The notes beneath the pieces were generated by a model that searched no databases, was not told the DNA's origin, and worked only from the letters and a program-made list of their open reading frames with translations. A DNA stretch of 37,527 nt. It comes from an uncultured Alphaproteobacteria bacterium. GTDB taxonomy: Bacteria; Pseudomonadota; Alphaproteobacteria; Rs-D84. Position 1 is the first letter of the stretch, and each line of letters begins with the position of its first letter. The stretch covers positions 1 to 37,527 of the forward strand of contig CALXMQ010000010.1 of assembly GCA_944389515.1 (NCBI GenBank). Direction: 5' to 3'. Shown piece by piece: positions 23,539 through 31,860 of the stretch. The translations under genes were made by a program, and so were the position numbers.

Positions 23539-26500
23539 ATGAAATACGTCAGATTATTACTGTTTGCTTTGTTTTTAATTCCGGTTGGGGGGGCGTTTGC
23601 GGCCAATGTGTCAAATAACGAATTTATGGTTGCGGCGCAATTATTATCTGCGGCAAAAAATGCCGATATTCAACAGGTGCAAAATTTGATAAATGCCGGT
23701 GCAAATGTAAATTATGTGGACAGTACGGGATTGTCTTTGGTTTGTACTGCGTTGATGAATAATGATATTCGGGCGGCACAAATTCTGCAAATGTATGGCG
23801 CAGATGCATCGCAATGTGATCGACAAATTAAACAGTATGAATCGCGAACGCAACCCGAAGAGACAGGGGGATTGTTCAGTGGATTATCCTCTGCCCAGAC
23901 AATTTCTTTGGCGGCGGCAGGGGCCGCCGTTGTTGTAGGTGGCGTGTTGTTACTGACAGATTGGCTGGATCCGGGTAATGAAAATGGTGGTGGTTCGTCC
24001 AGTGGCGGAAATCGCCCGGGTGGTGATGGCAGTGGTGGCGACGGCAGTGGTGCGGTGGCGTCTGATGAAATTCCGGTTGGGCCGGCTTATTTTACCGCAG
24101 ATGGTGAAATCGCGTACAGTACGGCGGCATATCAACAAAATTTAGGACAATGGAATCCGTCGGTGGGCGGTATTCGGGCGGCAGACTTTAATTATTTCAG
24201 ACCGGGGGTAAAAACAGAAACAGGCGAAGATGAAGATGCACCACAAATTCAACAAACCAGTTATTTGACAGATGGAATTTTGTTGCCTTTGCAAAACTAT
24301 TTGCTGATTATGCATGGGTATTCTTCTTTTGCAAATGGGTATATGGGGCAATATACTTTTCGTGATGCAGAAAATAATCCACAAAAAGTATTGAATACCA
24401 CAGGTGGCGGAAAACCAATTCGTACAGCATTGATTACTGCAAATGGTGTAAATCCGTCGGGATCAGCTGGGCGGTCTGTGGATGGCATAGAATGGTCCAG
24501 TTCAACGGCGGTAAATGCCAATACTGGGACAATGGATAAATATGCGAATTATAATAACCCGTCGGCTGGGAATTTAGGGTCGGAATTGGAAAGCCTGGGC
24601 GGAACAGGGGTGTTTGATTTATCGGGCAGTGGAACAGCCATGAATCCGTTTGCATCGGCCACGGACAGTGCATTGGCAAAAATTGTTGCAGGTTGGGAAA
24701 CAGATGGTCGTGCGTATGGGGATATGTATGGTTTTGCACCAAACAGTCAGTTGGCCATATATCGTACTGGTAATGGCAAGGGCTGGGTTGATATTGAAAA
24801 TCCAACCGAAGGCGCAGTTGTTGGAACTTTGACCGATTCAGGTGTTGCAGGTACAGCAGGTAAAATTGAATCTGGGGATACAATCACGTTTAATGGTAAA
24901 ACGTATGTTATTTCATCTGCGCTGGATGATGCAGGCGTTACAAACCCAACAATCACAATAAATGGTACAACGTATAAATTGGGGGCAGGCAGTACATTGT
25001 TAAAGGGGACTTGTTCTGGTGATGACTGCGATGATGTTTCTGATATTGCAATTTATCAAGGAACAGATGGATATTATTATATCAATACCACAGGGGGGGG
25101 TACTGTTGATGGTGTTTATGTGATTGATAATAATAATATATATGCACAAAAAGAATTAAAAGATACTGATATCAAGACGTTTGAGGCGATATATAATATG
25201 CCGAAAATATATGAGGTTGGTGACGCAAATGGATTGTCTTCGATTGCAGTGACGGTGTTAAATCCCGAATCGCGTAATGTGTCGTATGTCAATACGGGTG
25301 GGATGGAATCTTATATATCGCTGAACAAAGGCGATGAATTGACCGCGTTTATGAACTTAGTAAACAATTATTATGATAAAGATTCGTCTGATGCACGAAC
25401 ACAGGGACAATATGCAAATGCTGTATTGGGAAGCTATGTACGTGGGTGGCCGATTTTAATTATGCCGGCTGGGGAATTTGAATATGGTGTTGGTGACGGA
25501 AAATCATTAAATGTATTGGATGCAACGTTTGAAAATTATGCACCGGCAATTTACGATAATCTGGAACATTTATTTATGACGGTTGTTGCTGTCCAGCATA
25601 CAACAGGAACATCGTCGGCGGATAGCATAGACGATTATGGTAATGGTATAAATGAAGATTTTGGCCCATTGTATTTATCCATGTGGACAGATAATAATGG
25701 AACGCCCGATAAGACCAGTGATGATATCATATATTCTTCGCGTAAATGTGGCGTGGCAGGTTTGGGAATAAATGGTGTTGATCCGTGGTGTTTTTCAGCG
25801 GCTGGGCCAACAGCTGAAATGGCGACTGCATCTGCGGCGGGGGCAGTGGCGGCATTAAAAGGTGCATTTACGTATATGGATAATGAAACTTTGTTCACAT
25901 TGATGGCGTTGACCGCAGATGGACCATATTTGGGTACAGACAGCGCAGGTAATTCGTTCACAATAGATGGATTGGTGACGTATTTGAAATCTATGTATTC
26001 TTTGCCACCTGATTATCATGAAGACCAGTTGTTGGGGCAAGATTATTTGGATGCGTTTGCCGAAGTATATGGGTATGGCATGATAAATCTGGAACGTGCA
26101 ATGACACCGGGTAATAAAATTTATTTCTATGACGGGAATAAAATAGTGTCTGGTGACGGCAACGCGTACTGGCGTATGGCGTCAAGTACGATGTTCCGGG
26201 CATCTTCGGTATTCAGTTTATCAGGTACAAGTATCAGTGCGCCATTTTTCGATGTGTTGGAAAGTGTTGATGGTGATATGACTTTGCCACGCGTGTGGAA
26301 AAATGAATTTGCGTTGGGGGTGACGGATTCGCGCGGTTTGTATATGGGGGATGTTTTGGGTGAATTCAAAACACGGCGTTCAACACCACAACGTGTGGAA
26401 TTTGGAAACTTTGGTTTTTCAATGGTTGCGTCTGAAAAACCGTATGCAGATAATTTGAACGGTTTGGATAATATGCGTTTGGATTATACATCAGGGGATT

Positions 26501-27342
26501 GGAATTTTGCGGCTGGATATCAGCGTCACTTTACAGATGGGGCGTCACGGTTTGATGGGATGTCTAATCCTGTGTTGGGGTTGATGTCAAATGCAATTAC
26601 CACAGATGTCGCGTATAATATGGGGGCTTGGTCTTTTGGGGCACGGGCATTTTCTGGGGCGATTACAGATGAAACAATGCTGGATAATGATCCAACGATA
26701 TCGTCGCAATATTTGCCAGCGCGCTTAGGCTTGATGCAGGGTGCACAATCTGATATTGCATGGAATAGTGATATGTTTGGTTTTTCTGCATCGATTGGTG
26801 CGGCGCATGAAAATAATACCTTGTTGGGTGCGGTATCTGATGGTTTGTTGGATATGGGCAATGGCGATACGGTGTATGTTGATTCTGAATTTAGATTTAA
26901 CCCAACAGACAATGTGATGTTCAGATTACGTTCAACATTTGCACGTACGTATGCAGATGCAAATGGGCAATTTATATTGGGAATTTCTGATATCGATTCA
27001 AATGCGTTTGCGTTTGGTGTTGATGCTGGGAATTTCAGTTTCAGTGTGTCACAGCCATTGGCAATCAGTCGTGGTTCTTTGCAGCATCCGTTTGCAAATT
27101 ATGAAATAATTGATATGGGTGATGGTAAATATGATTTGAATATTACGGATATGCACATAGAAGATGTGTCGTTGCAATCTGATAATCGCGAAGTCAGATT
27201 TACTGGTGCGTATCGGCATAATTTTGGTGAATTTACTGATGGGGCAATCGGATTTATATATCGGGTGCATCCAAATAATACAGATGCATTTGGAAATGAA
27301 TCGATATTTATGATGAAAATGACACATCGTTTGGGTATTTAA
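23539..27342 (+). CDS. Ankyrin-subtilase-like autotransporter, probably protease-dead
   Basis: A 1267-residue secreted protein. Signal peptide 1-21. Ankyrin-type helices fill about 27-95 (AAKNADIQQVQNLINAGANV). A Gly/Ala hydrophobic segment lies near 119-142, followed by a Gly/Ser linker. A long subtilase (S8)-like region runs from about 190 to 860. It keeps an HG at 259-260, GFAPNSQLAIYR, and the post-catalytic signature VYGYGMINLERAM seen in S8 autotransporters. However, the oxyanion Asn motif (AGN) reads AGE (E646), and the GTS-MATP serine motif reads PTAEMATAS (near 757-765) without the nucleophile. The C-terminal 350 residues are strand-rich, as in an autotransporter barrel, although the last residues (HRLGI) lack the usual aromatic end. 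It probably displays a passenger rather than a working protease. The start has GAGAG upstream. Confidence 0.85.
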   Translation: MKYVRLLLFALFLIPVGGAFAANVSNNEFMVAAQLLSAAKNADIQQVQNLINAGANVNYVDSTGLSLVCTALMNNDIRAAQILQMYGADASQCDRQIKQYESRTQPEETGGLFSGLSSAQTISLAAAGAAVVVGGVLLLTDWLDPGNENGGGSSSGGNRPGGDGSGGDGSGAVASDEIPVGPAYFTADGEIAYSTAAYQQNLGQWNPSVGGIRAADFNYFRPGVKTETGEDEDAPQIQQTSYLTDGILLPLQNYLLIMHGYSSFANGYMGQYTFRDAENNPQKVLNTTGGGKPIRTALITANGVNPSGSAGRSVDGIEWSSSTAVNANTGTMDKYANYNNPSAGNLGSELESLGGTGVFDLSGSGTAMNPFASATDSALAKIVAGWETDGRAYGDMYGFAPNSQLAIYRTGNGKGWVDIENPTEGAVVGTLTDSGVAGTAGKIESGDTITFNGKTYVISSALDDAGVTNPTITINGTTYKLGAGSTLLKGTCSGDDCDDVSDIAIYQGTDGYYYINTTGGGTVDGVYVIDNNNIYAQKELKDTDIKTFEAIYNMPKIYEVGDANGLSSIAVTVLNPESRNVSYVNTGGMESYISLNKGDELTAFMNLVNNYYDKDSSDARTQGQYANAVLGSYVRGWPILIMPAGEFEYGVGDGKSLNVLDATFENYAPAIYDNLEHLFMTVVAVQHTTGTSSADSIDDYGNGINEDFGPLYLSMWTDNNGTPDKTSDDIIYSSRKCGVAGLGINGVDPWCFSAAGPTAEMATASAAGAVAALKGAFTYMDNETLFTLMALTADGPYLGTDSAGNSFTIDGLVTYLKSMYSLPPDYHEDQLLGQDYLDAFAEVYGYGMINLERAMTPGNKIYFYDGNKIVSGDGNAYWRMASSTMFRASSVFSLSGTSISAPFFDVLESVDGDMTLPRVWKNEFALGVTDSRGLYMGDVLGEFKTRRSTPQRVEFGNFGFSMVASEKPYADNLNGLDNMRLDYTSGDWNFAAGYQRHFTDGASRFDGMSNPVLGLMSNAITTDVAYNMGAWSFGARAFSGAITDETMLDNDPTISSQYLPARLGLMQGAQSDIAWNSDMFGFSASIGAAHENNTLLGAVSDGLLDMGNGDTVYVDSEFRFNPTDNVMFRLRSTFARTYADANGQFILGISDIDSNAFAFGVDAGNFSFSVSQPLAISRGSLQHPFANYEIIDMGDGKYDLNITDMHIEDVSLQSDNREVRFTGAYRHNFGEFTDGAIGFIYRVHPNNTDAFGNESIFMMKMTHRLGI

Positions 27343-27363
27343 GACAGAATTTCGTCCGGCAAC

Positions 27364-27392
27364 AATCCCACAATATTGTGGGATTTTTTATA
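27364..27392 (+). terminator. Intrinsic terminator of the autotransporter gene
   Basis: AATCCCACA/TGTGGGATT arms around ATAT (27364-27385) with a T tract. Confidence 0.9.
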
Positions 27393-27395
27393 TGC

Positions 27396-27424
27396 TTGAT
27401 AAAAAATTTTTTTAGTTTAATATA
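27396..27424 (+). promoter_or_regulatory. Promoter of the gene at 27453
   Basis: TTGATA (27396-27401), a 16-17 base A/T spacer, and TAATAT/AATATA (27418-27424). AAAGGA follows as ribosome site before the ATG. Confidence 0.45.
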
Positions 27425-27452
27425 TGTTGACAAAACAAAGGATTGTTAAATT

Positions 27453-27866
27453 ATGAAAATTATACAACAGATAAAAGACTATTTTGCACCTGCGTACAGT
27501 GTACAATATGCAAACCCAACAGAAGATGTAAAAACATTATCTTCGTTATGTGGTGAAAAGATATATTTAACAGCCAGAAATGGAAAAAATTATTTTTATT
27601 TCTTTCCATATAATGAATATGATGTAACGGTGGCAAAGTATTTATTTGTCAGAAATGGTATTCCGATGCGTATTCATACGTCTGTGTATCATTATAAAAA
27701 AGAAAAGGCATTGCGTGTTCCAAGGGCGTTTTTGGATGCGAACCCTGATAAAAAAGATTTTGTCGAAGATATCAACAGATATAATCCAGACAATATTATT
27801 CCCGAAGAAAAATTGTTACAACGTGTGAAAGTTGCACGCCGTCAAATGCAGGGACATGCAAGATAA
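27453..27866 (+). CDS. Small uncharacterised basic protein
   Basis: A 137-residue soluble protein, rich in Tyr, Phe and Lys, with no signal peptide or membrane helix. A predicted mixed fold (KIYLTARNGKNYFYFFPYNE, then a VAKYLFVRNGIP strand-helix) precedes a basic C-terminal helix (LLQRVKVARRQMQGHAR). The basic tail might bind nucleic acid, but I do not recognise the family. The gene has its own promoter, a ribosome site and a strong terminator that overlaps its stop codon, so it is a real single gene. Confidence 0.7.
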   Translation: MKIIQQIKDYFAPAYSVQYANPTEDVKTLSSLCGEKIYLTARNGKNYFYFFPYNEYDVTVAKYLFVRNGIPMRIHTSVYHYKKEKALRVPRAFLDANPDKKDFVEDINRYNPDNIIPEEKLLQRVKVARRQMQGHAR

Positions 27867-27899
27867 TAACAAGGTCGCCATTGTGGCGACCTTGTTATT
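27865..27899. terminator. Strong bidirectional terminator
   Basis: A perfect 16-base stem (27865-27880 with 27884-27899, core AAGGTCGCCA) around a 3-base loop separates the converging 137-residue gene and grpE. Confidence 0.92.
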
Positions 27900-27906
27900 T
27901 TGTTTT

Positions 27907-28458
27907 TTATTTACAAACAACAACCATTGCGGTGCGTAAAACAGTGTCGCCAAACATGTATCCAGATTGTAATTCTTCGACAATCGTGTTTGGTGCGGTT
28001 TTATTGTCCGGGTCTGATTGTTTGGGAACAACCTGAATCGCATTATGAAATTGTGGATTCATTATTTGTCCAACCGATTCGATTTTTGTTATACCAATTT
28101 GTGCAAATGCGGCCTGCATTGCCTTGGCCATTGATTGTATCCCTTCGTCATTGGGGTTGTGTTTTAATGCGGATTCAATCGCATCCATTACCGGCAGAAA
28201 TTTTTTAGAAATAGATATTGCGCGATTGCGTGCGCTGGATTCTATATCCAATGCGGCGCGACGGCGCGTGTTTTCCAGTTCTGCGGCCAGACGCAGATAT
28301 TTATCTGTCAGTTCGGTCAGTTGTGCGCTAAGTTTTTCAATTTGCGCGTCTGGGGCAATTTGTGTATCCGCGGTTGATTCAGATTTGTTTTCTGTATCTG
28401 GTGATGGGGCATCGTCATTTACAGAAACAGTATCTATTTTTACATCTTTTTCGTTCAT
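27907..28458 (-). CDS. grpE: Nucleotide exchange factor GrpE
   Basis: A 183-residue GrpE, the DnaK nucleotide exchange factor of the Hsp70 cycle. It has a disordered acidic N-terminus (1-38), a long helix with KYLRLAAELENTRRRAALD, an EKKFLPVMDAIE-like segment, and the C-terminal beta-wing signature (NPQFHNAIQVVP, then TIVEELQSGYMFGDTVLRTAMV). Length and order are normal. It follows tpiA after 37 bases in the same direction, so the two are probably transcribed together. DnaK and DnaJ are not in this window. Confidence 0.95.
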   Translation of the reverse strand: MNEKDVKIDTVSVNDDAPSPDTENKSESTADTQIAPDAQIEKLSAQLTELTDKYLRLAAELENTRRRAALDIESSARNRAISISKKFLPVMDAIESALKHNPNDEGIQSMAKAMQAAFAQIGITKIESVGQIMNPQFHNAIQVVPKQSDPDNKTAPNTIVEELQSGYMFGDTVLRTAMVVVCK

Positions 28459-28495
28459 ATCTTGTAACCTGTGTTGTGTTTAATAAAATATAACT

Positions 28496-29200
28496 TTATT
28501 TGGTACTGGTTATTATAGGTATGAAATCATCGGGTTTCAAGGATGCACCACCAACTAATACGCCATCTACGTGTGGTATGGACATAATTTGTGCCGCATT
28601 TGTGCCTTTGACACTGGCGCCATACAGTATTGGCGTGTTGGCCAGTCCCATATCTGTCAATGTGTTTGCAATCAATTCATGGGCGGTTGCGATTTCTGGG
28701 GCTGAGGGGGTCAATCCTGCGCCGATTGCCCAACGTGGTTCATATGCGATGATAATATTGCCATTGGTATCATCTGGCACGGATTCACGTACGCCAGATT
28801 CAATAATTTCCATTGTTTTGCCGGCCTGTTTTTCATCCATCGTTTCACCAACGCAGATAATAGGTGTCAACCCAGATGCCAATGCAGCAGATGCCTTGGC
28901 ACGGACAATGGCGTTTGTTTCATTATGGTATTGGCGGCGTTCACTGTGACCAACAATAACGTATTTTGCGCCTGTTTCTGCAATCATTTTGGCAGATATT
29001 TCACCAGTATATGCGCCGTGGTCGTGGGCACTGACATCCTGGGCGCCAATATTTATTTTGCCAGAATTTGTGCACAGCATTGTATATGGTACGCATAAAA
29101 TAACCCGGTTTTCTGTATCAATATGTTCCAGTGCGGCAATCATTTCGGACAAAGTATTACGTGTTCCGTTCATTTTCCAATTCCCCGCGATAATTTTCAT
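28496..29200 (-). CDS. tpiA: Triosephosphate isomerase
   Basis: A 234-residue TIM barrel interconverting dihydroxyacetone phosphate and glyceraldehyde 3-phosphate. NWKMNG carries the active-site Asn and Lys, VGHSERR the electrophilic His, AYEPRWAIGAG the catalytic Glu and flexible loop 6, and YGASVKG and GVLVGGASL the phosphate-binding loops. AYEPRW replaces the usual AYEPVW. The length is a little short (typical about 250), with loops trimmed. The start is the ATG of MKIIAGNWKM with AGGGG upstream. The longer frame reaches into the divergent gene's promoter and is not used. Upstream of grpE in one transcript. Confidence 0.95.
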   Translation of the reverse strand: MKIIAGNWKMNGTRNTLSEMIAALEHIDTENRVILCVPYTMLCTNSGKINIGAQDVSAHDHGAYTGEISAKMIAETGAKYVIVGHSERRQYHNETNAIVRAKASAALASGLTPIICVGETMDEKQAGKTMEIIESGVRESVPDDTNGNIIIAYEPRWAIGAGLTPSAPEIATAHELIANTLTDMGLANTPILYGASVKGTNAAQIMSIPHVDGVLVGGASLKPDDFIPIITSTK

Positions 29201-29268
29201 TGAATTTCCCCTTTTTTTCATTGATTTTTCTGATATCGTTTTGCTATGGTATCGCAAAAGGGGATTAA

Positions 29269-30681
29269 ATGCTAGAATATTTACGTAATGCGGCGGATAA
29301 GCCGTTGGCAAAGATTCTGATTGGAATTTTGGCGTTTTCTTTTGTTGGTTGGGGTGTCGCAGAATGGATTTTTGGTGGCGCAGCCAGTGATACGACATTG
29401 GTGCGTGTTGGTAATTCAGAAATTACAATGCAACAATTTAGTCTGGAAAAATCACGTGAATTGGCGGCGATGTCCCGTGAACAGCAACGTGCAACATACG
29501 CAGATCCAATATTGACCCAAGAATTAAATGAACGTGTTATGTCAACATTGACAACCCAGGCAATGGCGGATAATCGTGCCGCAGATTTAGGCTTTGTCGT
29601 TTCAGATGCACAAATTGCACGCGAAATTCGCATGTTTCCAGAATTCCAAGTTGATGGGCAATTTTCAACGTTTGCATTTGATACTGTATTGGCAAACAGC
29701 GGATATAGCGAAGCAAGCTTTGCCGATGTATTGCGCAAACAGGTATTGCGTGGATATGTGTTGGGTGCAATGTCTGTACCGGTCAAAGTACCAGATTTTG
29801 CCGTGTTGGCGGCATATGATGCCAGATACAGTCAACGTGGTATAGATTACGTCACTGTTGCATACAATGATTTCAAGGTTGGTATGCCCACAGATGAACA
29901 ATTACGTGCTTTTTATGACCAAAATCCGCATGTTGTCCCAGAACAGCGTACTGTATCGTATGTGTTGATTCCGGCAGAAATGGAACAACCGGATAAATAT
30001 GATGCGGCGTATGAAAATGCGATTGCGGTCGAAGACGATATTATTGCTGGTGATACAATGGCAGATGCCGCCGCGCGTCATGACGCAAAATATATCAATC
30101 TGGGGACGTTTGATATTGATAATCGTCCTGTGGATGATTTGTTGACTGATAATATGATGGCCCGTGTATTTGATATGGAAGAGGGGCTGGAAAGTGAATT
30201 GATTGAAACCAAAAAAGGTTTTGTGATTGTTCGGGTTGATAAAATTATACCTGCACATAATGCAGAATTTGATTCAATCAAAGATGAATTGGTTGACGGT
30301 TGGAAACGCAGTGAACAGCGTAAACAGGCGTATATTCGTGCAAATGAATTATTGGTTGATTTGAATCAATCTGGTAATTTAGATGGTAAAAAAACAGTTA
30401 CTGTGACACGTACATCTGGGGCGCCGTTGGATGTGTTGAGTGCGACGTTCAATTTACCGATTGGTAATAATTCTATTGTTGATGGAACAGATGCGTTTTA
30501 TGTTTTACATATAGAATCTGAAACGCCGCCAAAACCAGATGATAAAAAGTTGGCAGAAATTCGCAAAGAATTAGAAGGATTGAATAACAAACAAATTATT
30601 GATGATTATAATGAATTTTTAATTCGCGAATATCCTGTGGATATAAACGAAAAAGTTTTTAATCGTTTCTTTGCAAAATAA
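29269..30681 (+). CDS. ppiD: PpiD/SurA-like periplasmic peptidyl-prolyl isomerase/chaperone
   Basis: A 470-residue protein with one N-terminal transmembrane helix (about 15-36) and a long periplasmic part. Residues 38-180 match the SurA_N_3/PpiD chaperone region (VGNSEITMQQF, then RVMSTLTTQAMADNRAADLGF-like helices). A reduced parvulin-like region follows (about 205-330, ending GFVIVRVDKI), then a C-terminal helical domain. PpiD helps newly exported proteins fold at the Sec translocon. The chain is clearly shorter than E. coli PpiD (623 residues). It is divergent from tpiA with AAAGGGG as ribosome site. Many secreted Cys-rich and barrel proteins nearby could be its clients, which is only inference. 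Confidence 0.8.
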   Translation: MLEYLRNAADKPLAKILIGILAFSFVGWGVAEWIFGGAASDTTLVRVGNSEITMQQFSLEKSRELAAMSREQQRATYADPILTQELNERVMSTLTTQAMADNRAADLGFVVSDAQIAREIRMFPEFQVDGQFSTFAFDTVLANSGYSEASFADVLRKQVLRGYVLGAMSVPVKVPDFAVLAAYDARYSQRGIDYVTVAYNDFKVGMPTDEQLRAFYDQNPHVVPEQRTVSYVLIPAEMEQPDKYDAAYENAIAVEDDIIAGDTMADAAARHDAKYINLGTFDIDNRPVDDLLTDNMMARVFDMEEGLESELIETKKGFVIVRVDKIIPAHNAEFDSIKDELVDGWKRSEQRKQAYIRANELLVDLNQSGNLDGKKTVTVTRTSGAPLDVLSATFNLPIGNNSIVDGTDAFYVLHIESETPPKPDDKKLAEIRKELEGLNNKQIIDDYNEFLIREYPVDINEKVFNRFFAK

Positions 30682-30698
30682 TGCAGTAATTATATAAA
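30671..30698 (+). promoter_or_regulatory. Possible promoter at the end of the ppiD-like gene
   Basis: TTGCAA (30671-30676), 16 bases, TATAAA (30693-30698). Transcription would begin at the following hairpin and could serve the leader ORF and the Cys-rich gene downstream. Confidence 0.35.
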
Positions 30699-30704
30699 TA
30701 AAAG

Positions 30705-30727
30705 TCCCCCATATGGGGGATTTTTTT
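30705..30727 (+). terminator. Intrinsic terminator (possible attenuator)
   Basis: TCCCCC-ATAT-GGGGGA followed by seven T residues. It ends the ppiD-like gene. The GGGGGA arm lies 7 bases before the ATG of a short leader frame, so it may also act as a ribosome site. Confidence 0.85.
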
Positions 30728-30784
30728 ATGTCGAAAAATACCGTCCGTTTGGATTCAGCATATTTTTTTATTCTTCGTTTTTAA
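30728..30784 (+). CDS. Possible leader peptide with RLDSA core
   Basis: An 18-codon frame (MSKNTVRLDSAYFFILRF) with GGGGGA 7 bases upstream. It shares RLDSA and its position with the frame at 16866-16819, before another Cys-rich gene. Coding status is uncertain. Confidence 0.3.
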   Translation: MSKNTVRLDSAYFFILRF

Positions 30785-30855
30785 TTTTTGCACATTTTTC
30801 GCGGCCTTGTCAAACCGAAAAAAACATAACCCAAACGGAGGTTTATTTTCGGCAT
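30728..30855. repeat. Inverted pair of the dispersed element (copies A and B)
   Basis: Copy A (plus, from 30728) and copy B (minus, from 30855) align without gaps over about 28 bases with roughly 80 percent identity, core TCCGTTTGG. They point toward each other across about 70 bases. A third copy lies at 16866-16827. The arrangement recalls small palindromic elements such as those of Rickettsia, but no family is identified. Confidence 0.5.
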
Positions 30856-30878
30856 GTTTTTATCACATGGGGGAAAAA

Positions 30879-31763
30879 ATGAGATTGTATTTTAAGATTT
30901 TTGCGCCGTTTGCCTTTGGTTTTTTTATGTTGAATCCAAGCAATTTGTGGGCAGCGTCAGTTCCATATGCTGTTGATGCAGGTCAATCCAGCACTGATAA
31001 TTGTAAACAAGAAACATGTCCGTCAAGTAATTTGGGGTATAGTGAAGATGCTTCGTTGCAATCGTCGGCTGCTGCATGCGCATCAAAAAAATCAGTTTGT
31101 TATAATTCTTATAGTTCAAGTGGAATAACAGTGTCTTTGGCCAGTTACAAGGATTCTTGTGTATCGTGCCCCAGTGGTTATGCATTAAAATTGGTAACAG
31201 ATGTTTCAACACGTGCCAGAGATTGCGAAGTAACATATTATGTGTGCGAAAATGACCCGTTGGCAGATTGCCCATCAAATTGTAAAAGTACATCTTGGAT
31301 TACCGATAAAAATCAAACTGGGCGTCAAACCAGATGCAATACATCCGAAGGTAAATGTGAATATCGTTGTATCAGTGGATATTACAACGGCAGCAGTTTA
31401 ACGTCTGGTACGTATTGCAAGGCGTGCCCAGCCAATGCAACGTGTCCAATGGGGTCAACCAGACCTGTGTGTGACAGGGGGTATTATCCACAAAAAACCA
31501 ATGATCCTGCCAGTGGTGGCATAGGTATTTCAGTCAGTTATACATATACTTGTCCACGTTGTCCGGCCGTTACGGGGTCTAATCCAGCGGTGTATGGTAC
31601 AACACCATTAAATACCAGTGTTATTGGTATCACAGCATGTTATATACCAGCCAATACCACTATCAACGTGACCGAAGGAAAGTACCAATTTACACAAAAT
31701 TGTAATTATTCTAATACTGCAACTGTGACGCCAGGAAAGCCGGCCGGGACAGTTGGGGAATAA
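30879..31763 (+). CDS. Secreted Cys-rich protein with CYxP module
   Basis: A 294-residue protein starting MRLYFK. An in-frame ATG four codons earlier is possible. The signal peptide ends near LWA-A. The mature part has about 27 cysteines in knots such as SCVSCPSGYAL, YCKACPANATCPMGST and CDRGYYP (similar to C-x2-C-x2-G-x-Y repeats of GCC2/GCC3 and EGF-like folds). The terminal module with CYIP and a later NCNYS is shared with the 95-residue protein at 16107. Gly/Ser/Thr-rich linkers separate the knots. It is expected at the cell surface or in the periplasm with many disulfides. It has its own hairpin-bordered region and is not near the other Cys-rich genes, so the family is dispersed. GGGGG serves as ribosome site. 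Confidence 0.8.
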   Translation: MRLYFKIFAPFAFGFFMLNPSNLWAASVPYAVDAGQSSTDNCKQETCPSSNLGYSEDASLQSSAAACASKKSVCYNSYSSSGITVSLASYKDSCVSCPSGYALKLVTDVSTRARDCEVTYYVCENDPLADCPSNCKSTSWITDKNQTGRQTRCNTSEGKCEYRCISGYYNGSSLTSGTYCKACPANATCPMGSTRPVCDRGYYPQKTNDPASGGIGISVSYTYTCPRCPAVTGSNPAVYGTTPLNTSVIGITACYIPANTTINVTEGKYQFTQNCNYSNTATVTPGKPAGTVGE

Positions 31764-31834
31764 CAATATGTTTTTATGGGTGGGGCCTACTCTCTACACA
31801 AATATAAAAAATCCCCACCACCCGAAATCGAATA

Positions 31835-31860
31835 AAAAATCCCCCGTGTGGGGGATTTTT
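31835..31860. terminator. Bidirectional intrinsic terminator
   Basis: AAAAATCCCCC (31835-31845) and GGGGGATTTTT (31850-31860) around GTGT, between converging genes. Confidence 0.9.

Noticed and set aside
30807-30866. Upstream TTG start that would lengthen the Cys-rich protein at 30879.
   Set aside because: The added residues come before the signal peptide and overlap the repeat element. The ATG at 30879 follows a GGGGG ribosome site and begins a normal signal peptide.
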